Source: Sulfuritalea sp. (GTDB taxonomy: Bacteria > Pseudomonadota > Gammaproteobacteria > Burkholderiales > Rhodocyclaceae). Taken from it: DNA of 25,850 bases. The notes under the pieces were generated by a model. The model searched no databases. It was not told the origin of the DNA and saw only the letters and a program-made list of their open reading frames with translations. Every line of letters starts with the position of its first letter. Positions within the stretch are counted from its first letter, which is position 1. Below are positions 12,945-17,266 of the stretch, piece by piece. Made by a program: the position numbers and the translations under genes. The stretch is taken from positions 1-25,850 of the forward strand of contig JADJVS010000010.1 in assembly GCA_016710465.1 (NCBI GenBank), read 5' to 3'.

Positions 12945-13445
12945 ATGACAAATAGGGAAACAGACGGCGACATTCACGGCGAGTGCGCTGCGGAGATTCA
13001 CAGGCTTGAGCAGTGGCAAAACGAAGCGTCGGCTATGCTGGCCACGTTCATCGGTCTTTCCAGCCGCCCGGACGAATTCGAGTGGTCAAAAGTCGCGATC
13101 AAAGTGCCTGCACTGCTCGCGGAGGAAGGCGCATACAAGACGGATTCCGAATTGCAGATTGATCGCGCAGAGGCCAAAGACCAGCTCGACGCCTGCCGCC
13201 CGTACCTGAAGGAAGGCGAGACGGCGGCGGATGCACTGATTCGCATGCAGAAGGAAATCACCACTCTACGCAATGCAGCAATGCGGCTATGGGGGGACAG
13301 AAGTATTTGCGACAAAGAAGACGCCGCTCGCTACCGCTGGCTGCTCGAACATCCGACGTTTGCAGTCCACTGTTTTATCTATCTGCCAGGCCATGTCAGC
13401 GCAGAGATAGACAAAGAGCTGGCTGCGCATGAGGTGGATGGATGA
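12945..13445 (+). CDS. Hypothetical phage protein, 166 aa
   Basis: The protein has 166 residues and an AAGGAATAAAA ribosome site. The N-terminal half is helical (CAAEIHRLEQWQNEASAMLA, TFIGLSSRPDEFEW) with a coiled-coil stretch (ALIRMQKEITTLRNAAMRLW). The C-terminus KEDAARYRWLLEHPTF, then AEIDKEL, matches a common tail of phage proteins containing DAARYRWL and an IDxxL end. The WQNEA segment is shared with the gene at 14714. ATGA overlap with the next gene. The function is unknown. Confidence 0.55.
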   Translation: MTNRETDGDIHGECAAEIHRLEQWQNEASAMLATFIGLSSRPDEFEWSKVAIKVPALLAEEGAYKTDSELQIDRAEAKDQLDACRPYLKEGETAADALIRMQKEITTLRNAAMRLWGDRSICDKEDAARYRWLLEHPTFAVHCFIYLPGHVSAEIDKELAAHEVDG

Positions 13446-13786
13446 GCGCAAGAACACAAGACGATCACGAGCGCATCAACGCGCAAGAGTACCCAGGCAC
13501 GCGGCAGCTTTGCTTTCAGTGCGGAGATCCAACGGGGCGATGCGAAGAAGATTCAATGATGGACGATTCCGGCGATGGCCCGTACTGCGAAACGTGCTGG
13601 GGAGAAGGCGTATGCGGGTTTTGCGGAAAGGCCGGCGCCGACAAGTTCCCGCATCCCGAGCATTGGCCAGGCGAGCAAATCGCCGGGACAGAGTTTGTGC
13701 ATGCTGCGTGCGAAGACGAAGAGTGTCGGCGCGCGCACGCGCTCCTGAGCGACAATCAGCGTCGGGCCTTTTTGCGCAGCATCTGA
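13442..13786 (+). CDS. Cys-rich zinc-binding protein, 114 aa
   Basis: The protein has 114 residues with ten or so cysteines: C24-FQ-C27, C34, C49-ET-C52, C58-GF-C61 (YCETCWGEGVCGFCGKAG) and a later HAACEDEEC. Two interleaved zinc ribbons or a treble-clef pair are likely. It ends in RAFLRSI at TGA 13784-13786, after which a promoter follows, so it may close this transcription block. The specific family was not recognised. Confidence 0.5.
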   Translation: MSARTQDDHERINAQEYPGTRQLCFQCGDPTGRCEEDSMMDDSGDGPYCETCWGEGVCGFCGKAGADKFPHPEHWPGEQIAGTEFVHAACEDEECRRAHALLSDNQRRAFLRSI

Positions 13787-13831
13787 CTGCACAGACTGTC
13801 TCAAAGCAACGCCTAGCGTATGCCTATCATG

Positions 13832-13840
13832 TGCTATACT
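13832..13840 (+). promoter_or_regulatory. Extended -10 promoter TGCTATACT
   Basis: TG-C-TATACT is a good extended -10 element. The downstream ATG at 13847 begins exactly where transcription would start, and there is no ribosome site in between. No strong -35 was seen, as expected for an extended -10 promoter. Confidence 0.5.
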
Positions 13841-13846
13841 TAGCGC

Positions 13847-13981
13847 ATGAAACGAATAGCCATGTACGTAACAGAGCAGCAGAGAAAGCTGCTCAAAGCG
13901 CTGTCTGAACAAACTGGCCTAACCATGGCTGAGCTGGTTCGTCGGGCGATTGATGAGTTTTTTGCGAGGATTAAGCGATGA
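13847..13981 (+). CDS. Ribbon-helix-helix regulator, 44 aa, probably leaderless
   Basis: The protein has 44 residues: MKRIAMYVTEQQRKLLKALS, EQTGLTMAELVRRAIDEFFA and RIKR. This is a CopG/Arc-type RHH: an N-terminal beta strand (RIAMYVT), helix A, the turn TGLT, and helix B. It would bind operator DNA as a dimer and probably controls its own promoter, which lies directly upstream. The start at 13847 leaves no leader; an alternative start at 13862 lacks a ribosome site too. Its 3' end carries the GAGGATTAAGCG cassette for the next gene. No toxin partner is evident, so a toxin-antitoxin role is not supported. Confidence 0.65.
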   Translation: MKRIAMYVTEQQRKLLKALSEQTGLTMAELVRRAIDEFFARIKR

Positions 13982-14244
13982 AAGTTTGGGTCACGAAGTA
14001 CGCAATGAGCGGGAAAGGCATGATTCCTTGCGAAGAGGCAAGAACAACCAGTTATGCCGACATAATCGCCATCCCTGCGAGAGACGGGAAACGAAACAGA
14101 GACTGGATTATACACAAACCAGACTGGCACACAACACCAGAAGCCGCCATCTCCTGCGCCGAAGAAATGCGCACGAAGAAGATCGCATCGCTCAAGAAGC
14201 AGATTGCCAAGCTTGAGGCGATGACGTTTAGCGCGGAGGAATGA
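13978..14244 (+). CDS. Hypothetical phage protein, 88 aa
   Basis: The protein has 88 residues. An N-terminal beta-rich part (MKVWVTKYAMSGKGMIPCEE, RDWIIHKPDWHTTPEAAISC) is followed by a helical tail (AEEMRTKKIASLKKQIAKLE). The Trp/His middle (WIIHKPDWH) and AISCAEEMR ending resemble a small phage family whose function is unknown. It overlaps the RHH stop (ATGA) and uses GAGGATTAAGCG. Confidence 0.55.
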   Translation: MKVWVTKYAMSGKGMIPCEEARTTSYADIIAIPARDGKRNRDWIIHKPDWHTTPEAAISCAEEMRTKKIASLKKQIAKLEAMTFSAEE

Positions 14245-14525
14245 TGGGCGAGTACAGAACAGTAGAAACAAGCGCCGAAGTATGGGCCGTGATCCGGGCG
14301 CGGCATCCAGAGCTGCGCGTGTTCGGTAGCTACAGCTATCCAAGCGGCGATGAATTCGGCGACCCGTCGAAAGGCAAGATGTTCACCAGCTACGGGTTTG
14401 CGCAGGCAGACTATCCGCTGATGGAGGCGGAAACAACGTGGGACATTGAACTATCGAGGCCAGGATTTAGGAGGAATGAAGTACATCAATACTGGCTGTG
14501 CTGCCCTGTCAATGGGGGCGAATAG
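14241..14525 (+). CDS. Hypothetical phage protein, 94 aa
   Basis: The start is ATG 14241 or the next ATG 14244; GGAGGA at 14235-14240 fits the second slightly better. The protein reads MMGEYRTVETSAEVWAVIRA, RVFGSYSYPSGDEFGDPSKG, MFTSYGFAQADYPLMEAETT, ending CCPVNGGE. It has a mixed alpha/beta composition rich in Tyr. No family was recognised. Confidence 0.5.
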   Translation: MMGEYRTVETSAEVWAVIRARHPELRVFGSYSYPSGDEFGDPSKGKMFTSYGFAQADYPLMEAETTWDIELSRPGFRRNEVHQYWLCCPVNGGE

Positions 14526-14717
14526 ATGAAAGCCCAATCAGTAGCGCAGTGGCCATTCCCGGAAGTCTCGACCGGGAACCCCGGTAACGAGTCAATAGAC
14601 TCTCACGAAACGGAAGACCAGGCGCAAGCCGTTGTCGACCGGCTATTGGCTGAAGGATTCGGCGGCGATCGTAAAATCTTCCCGATCAGCGCGTTTGTGC
14701 GGAGGCTTGATCAGTGA
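14526..14717 (+). CDS. Hypothetical phage protein, 63 aa
   Basis: The protein has 63 residues: MKAQSVAQWPFPEVSTGNPG, SHETEDQAQAVVDRLLAEGF, GGDRKIFPISAFVRRLDQ. The pattern of a helix ending in LLxEGFGGxxKIFPI is one I associate with small phage proteins of unknown role. It starts directly after the previous TAG and overlaps the next GTG (GTGA). Confidence 0.5.
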   Translation: MKAQSVAQWPFPEVSTGNPGNESIDSHETEDQAQAVVDRLLAEGFGGDRKIFPISAFVRRLDQ

Positions 14718-14866
14718 CACTACACAACGAAATCATGAACATCCCCTGCGATCCAATCGAAGGCACCGAAAGCGAAGTGCGCGCGTTCCAGTTGGGGCAC
14801 AAGCAGGCGCGGCATGCTGCGGCAGAGTTGGCGGCACGGTTCAGCGAGTGGCAGAACGAAGCGTAG
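14714..14866 (+). CDS. Short helical protein ending at an amber codon, 50 aa
   Basis: The GTG 14714 start (GGAGGCTTGATCA upstream) gives MTLHNEIMNIPCDPIEGTES, EVRAFQLGHKQARHAAAELA and ARFSEWQNEA, then TAG. The ending WQNEA and the codons after the TAG align with residues in the 12945 gene (WQNEA-S-AMLATFIGLS), so the TAG sits where that gene has a serine codon. The N-terminal pattern (VRAFQLGHKQARHAAAEL) is a common helical unit in phage proteins. It may be a truncated longer gene. Confidence 0.5.
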   Translation: MTLHNEIMNIPCDPIEGTESEVRAFQLGHKQARHAAAELAARFSEWQNEA

Positions 14867-14908
14867 GCAGTGCTGGCACATTTCGTAAGCCTATCAAACC
14901 GGACAGAC
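14867..14908 (+). pseudogene. In-frame remnant after an amber codon, paralogous to 12945 gene
   Basis: Directly after TAG 14864-14866 the same frame reads AVLAHFVSLSNRTD, similar to AMLATFIGLSSRPD in the 12945 gene. The frame remains open as far as the next gene's ATG at 14957. It is either a remnant of a truncated gene or sequence reached by amber read-through. Confidence 0.4.
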
Positions 14909-14956
14909 GATAGACGCATTGACTGCCGGAGCGTTCCGGCGAGCACGGAGGAAGAA

Positions 14957-15283
14957 ATGAGCGGAGGATCATTCGACTACGCATACAGCCGAGTCTTGCA
15001 GTTCGCTGAAGAACTGCGCGCCAAGATTGCCAACAACGGAAAGGAAAACGACTATGGCGAGAAGTGCGAATTCTCAGCACAAACCATCGCGCGACTGCAA
15101 TCAATCGTCGAGGATGCGGAGCGCACGGCCAAGCTTATGAAGGCCGCGGAGTGGCTGTACTCTGGCGATACGGGAGAGAATGGATTCGCCGCTTCTGTTA
15201 CGGATGTTCGTAGAACAGCGATGATTAGAGCGCACGCGGCATTCGCAAGCGCAGAGGCTATCCGGGAGGGTCCGTACAAATGA
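14957..15283 (+). CDS. Conserved phage protein of the MSGGSFDY type, 108 aa
   Basis: The protein has 108 residues and begins MSGGSFDYAYSRVLQFAEEL, a highly recurrent N-terminus in phage proteins, continuing RAKIANNGKENDYGEKCEFS and AERTAKLMKAAEWLYSGDTG. It is helical with a conserved EWLYSGDTGE motif. GGAGGAAGAA precedes ATG 14957. The function is unknown. The frame is open upstream to the TAG at 14864, but the strong ribosome site supports this start. Confidence 0.65.
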   Translation: MSGGSFDYAYSRVLQFAEELRAKIANNGKENDYGEKCEFSAQTIARLQSIVEDAERTAKLMKAAEWLYSGDTGENGFAASVTDVRRTAMIRAHAAFASAEAIREGPYK

Positions 15284-15426
15284 CCAGACTTCACATATGG
15301 ATAGGCGGCTGGATTGAAATAGCGCAAGGGCTTGTGTGCGTGCTGACGCTGGCGCGATACGCACCTAATTGGGAAATGAGATTTTACGCATGGGCCACAT
15401 TGAGGGCGATAAAGAATGACAAATGA
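15280..15426 (+). CDS. Small membrane-associated protein, 48 aa
   Basis: ATG 15280 overlaps the previous stop (ATGA). The protein is MTRLHIWIGGWIEIAQGLVC, then VLTLARYAPNWEMRFYAWAT and LRAIKNDK. Residues 5-24 could form one membrane helix. Its last residues are encoded within the 24-bp repeat that also provides the next gene's start. Confidence 0.45.
   Translation: MTRLHIWIGGWIEIAQGLVCVLTLARYAPNWEMRFYAWATLRAIKNDK
15397..15420 (+). repeat. 24-bp exact repeat at gene starts, copy 1 of 2
   Basis: An identical 24-bp sequence containing TGAGGGCGATAAAGAATGAC lies at 15397-15420 and 15909-15932. Each copy ends in the start of the next gene (ATGAC). In copy 1 it encodes ATLRAIKND of the upstream gene, and in copy 2 DIEGDKE in another frame, so it is conserved as DNA rather than as protein. 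Confidence 0.8.
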
Positions 15427-15931
15427 TGAGCGAGAACAATCAATATCGGGAATGTGGGTAAAGTATCTTGAAGGCGCAGCAATTGCGCTTCGTTGTGCTA
15501 TTGGATCTCACGAAGCAATGGGCGGGCGCGTGCATGGAAGGAGATACGATAGGCGTGCAGTAGAAGCTTTGCGCGGGGTGTTGCCGTATTGCCTGCACCC
15601 GGCATCAAGCGGGGACAATGCGCCGTTTGTTTGGCTAAACCGAGATTACAAGCCTTTAGGAGTTTTGCCATTCAATGAATTCGTCACGTATTCTGACTTT
15701 CCTTGGATGCACGTTTGTAAAGAAGACCCGCGAATTGCGTTTATTTTGTCTGAATGCAAGCGGTGCAATGCTTTTTGTGACGGGCATCCAATATTCTATC
15801 TGTATGACGACGCAACTAGCCCGAGGAGAAGCAAGGAGAACGCAACTAGACTACTTGGAATCATTGAGCGAGTGCTTGCCACAAGCGGCAATCATGTTCC
15901 GCAATGCGACATTGAGGGCGATAAAGAATGA
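15416..15931 (+). CDS. Hypothetical phage protein, 171 aa
   Basis: The protein has 171 residues: MTNDEREQSISGMWVKYLEG, RRYDRRAVEALRGVLPYCLH, then a Cys-containing stretch ILSECKRCNAFCDGHPIFYL, ending NHVPQCDIEGDKE. The CKRCNAFCDGH cluster could bind zinc. The start has GAGGGCGATAAAGA. Base use is more AT-rich here than in its neighbours, suggesting a separate origin. No family was recognised. Confidence 0.5.
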   Translation: MTNDEREQSISGMWVKYLEGAAIALRCAIGSHEAMGGRVHGRRYDRRAVEALRGVLPYCLHPASSGDNAPFVWLNRDYKPLGVLPFNEFVTYSDFPWMHVCKEDPRIAFILSECKRCNAFCDGHPIFYLYDDATSPRRSKENATRLLGIIERVLATSGNHVPQCDIEGDKE

Positions 15932-16269
15932 CCGCAAGAACTAACGGCGCCGAATTCAAGGCGTATTACAACGACAAGAAAGTGTGGCCAGATGGTTGGT
16001 ATCACGAATACGCGACTATCACCGTTAATGGCGTGGCCTATGGCAGACTGGATGACCTAGAAGGCGTAGATGACGACGCCATTCTAACAATAGCCGGTGG
16101 CGGCATCTACAAATATGACGGGAGTCCGCTGAACCTATCAATGGAAACCCACTTTACGCGGTGGCGAAAAAGTCAGAAGACAGATCGCGTCGTGGTCGAG
16201 GTTGATAAGGCGCGCAAGACGGAATTCTTGGAAGCCATCAAGCGAGCTGGCGCCAAGGTCGTGAAATGA
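15928..16269 (+). CDS. Hypothetical phage protein, 113 aa
   Basis: The protein has 113 residues with a beta-rich centre (YHEYATITVNGVAYGRLDDL, DDDAILTIAGGGIYKYDGSP) and a helical C-terminus (VDKARKTEFLEAIKRAGAKV). The start uses the second copy of the 24-bp repeat and overlaps the previous stop (ATGA). It is the last gene of the plus operon, converging with the minus-strand membrane genes. The function is unknown. Confidence 0.55.
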   Translation: MTARTNGAEFKAYYNDKKVWPDGWYHEYATITVNGVAYGRLDDLEGVDDDAILTIAGGGIYKYDGSPLNLSMETHFTRWRKSQKTDRVVVEVDKARKTEFLEAIKRAGAKVVK

Positions 16270-16286
16270 CAAGCAGGCGCACGACA

Positions 16287-16309
16287 TGTCGATCAGTCCT
16301 GAATCGACA
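16287..16309. other. Hairpin TGTCGAT-N9-ATCGACA between convergent genes
   Basis: Seven-base perfect arms with a nine-base loop lie at the junction of the plus operon and the minus-strand block, overlapping the stop of the minus-strand gene. No T-run follows on either strand, so it is at best a weak or factor-assisted terminator. Confidence 0.3.
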
Positions 16310-16619
16310 CCCTGAACTGGTCAGTCCTGCGGCGATATTCCCGCACGTTTCTCAGTGAAGAACAAAACTTCGGGCATTTTCTCTGGTTTGACATGATCAA
16401 CGCCATCCCTACCGCCACTGGCGCGCTAGGCCAGCTCGGGACAGTCCCTGATACGATCATGACCGCGCCAAGCGCAGCGCCGCCAGCAAGCACAAGGTAT
16501 CCTGCCCTTGTCACTGTATTTGTACATTTTGTCATCAGGTTTATCGCCTCGTGGCAGTGCCAAACAATCAGCACTAAAGAGCAAGCGACAACAGTTTGCA
16601 AAAACAGGTCAAGAATCAT
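16293..16619 (-). CDS. Small membrane protein, likely lysis-associated
   Basis: The protein has 108 residues. Residues 1-22 (MILDLFLQTVVACSLVLIVW) and about 40-62 (AGYLVLAGGAALGAVMIVSG) are membrane helices with HCHEAINLMTKCTNTVTR between, and a third weakly hydrophobic stretch (SAPVAVGMALIM) is followed by a basic tail. ATG 16619 overlaps the stop of the holin-like gene (ATGA), so they are coupled. This arrangement next to a holin is usual in phages of this type, but its exact role is unknown. Confidence 0.5.
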   Translation of the reverse strand: MILDLFLQTVVACSLVLIVWHCHEAINLMTKCTNTVTRAGYLVLAGGAALGAVMIVSGTVPSWPSAPVAVGMALIMSNQRKCPKFCSSLRNVREYRRRTDQFRVSIQD

Positions 16620-17029
16620 TTTGGTGGCGGTTGTGGCGCAGATGTAGATTGTTTTGAAAAAGGATAGGAAGCCCGCAAAATTGCCGGCCCGATCCGCGAG
16701 TAGGCGAGAAACCCAATTCCAACAGCTACTGGGAACGGTAGAAGGTCTCGCGCGAGCTGCGTAGAAAACACGACTTCTTGTATCTTCACCAGTTCGACAG
16801 CGAGCGGCGTCAAAAATCCCGCGATCACGCTTGAGATTGCGTTAGCCGTGAATCGCTTTGCCAGCGGTTGCGGTGTATCCTGATACGATAGCCACCAAAG
16901 CCCGCCGACAGCCCCGGCAACGAGGTATTGAGGATGCAGGCCGGTAGCGATACCAAATACCGTCAGTCCTGTCGACGTGATTGCAATTGCGGCAGCGGCT
17001 GCCGCTGCATCAGCCATTTGATACGCCAT
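16616..17029 (-). CDS. Holin-like membrane protein
   Basis: The protein has 137 residues. The N-terminus MAYQMADAAAAAAAIAITST leads into helix 1. Further helices are at about 36-48 (YLVAGAVGGLWWLSY), 60-80 (TANAISSVIAGFLTPLAVEL) and 100-118 (PVAVGIGFLAYSRIGPAI), with a Pro-rich charged end. The size, helix count and Ala-rich start are holin-like, forming the lysis pore in the inner membrane. ATG 17029 or 17017 could be the start. No endolysin is visible beside it, so the call is by character and position. Confidence 0.5.
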   Translation of the reverse strand: MAYQMADAAAAAAAIAITSTGLTVFGIATGLHPQYLVAGAVGGLWWLSYQDTPQPLAKRFTANAISSVIAGFLTPLAVELVKIQEVVFSTQLARDLLPFPVAVGIGFLAYSRIGPAILRASYPFSKQSTSAPQPPPK

Positions 17030-17052
17030 GTTTGTTGTTCTCGTTCATAGTC

Positions 17053-17080
17053 TTGCATTCTACTCCATCGCGCCTATACT
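17053..17080 (+). promoter_or_regulatory. Sigma70 promoter for the 17111 gene
   Basis: TTGCAT (17053-17058), a 16-base spacer and TATACT (17075-17080) lie 30 bases before ATG 17111. This is one of the clearest promoters in the window. Confidence 0.55.
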
Positions 17081-17110
17081 TGACTTTCTGCCGACAATAT
17101 GGGGCGGCGC

Positions 17111-17266
17111 ATGTCAACTTCTTTCGTTGCGGTTATCGCTTGGTTCGCCCTGCTCGCAGGCATAGCCGCGCTCAAGCGTCAGCACATGGAGAATGTGCTA
17201 ACGCTCGTTTGGCTAACGATGATAGCGCTTGGCGTAGTGCAAGTGATCTACTACGCGGCCCGCTGA
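17111..17266 (+). CDS. Small two-helix membrane protein, 51 aa, antisense overlap with polyvalent gene end
   Basis: An isolated plus-strand gene lies in the minus-strand block: MSTSFVAVIAWFALLAGIAA, LKRQHMENVLTLVWLTMIAL, GVVQVIYYAAR. It has two membrane helices joined by LKRQHMEN. It has its own promoter and a GGGGCGGCGC ribosome site. The TGA overlaps the last 16 bases of the polyvalent gene on the other strand. A lysis-timing (antiholin-like) or superinfection role is conceivable but not shown. Confidence 0.55.
   Translation: MSTSFVAVIAWFALLAGIAALKRQHMENVLTLVWLTMIALGVVQVIYYAAR

Noticed and set aside
13847..14244. Toxin-antitoxin pair (RHH gene plus next gene)
   Set aside because: The 88-residue neighbour shows no toxin-like motif and the junction style is the same as everywhere in the operon.
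16287..16309. Bidirectional terminator between the convergent operons
   Set aside because: The hairpin has good arms but no T-run on either strand; kept only as a low-confidence structure.
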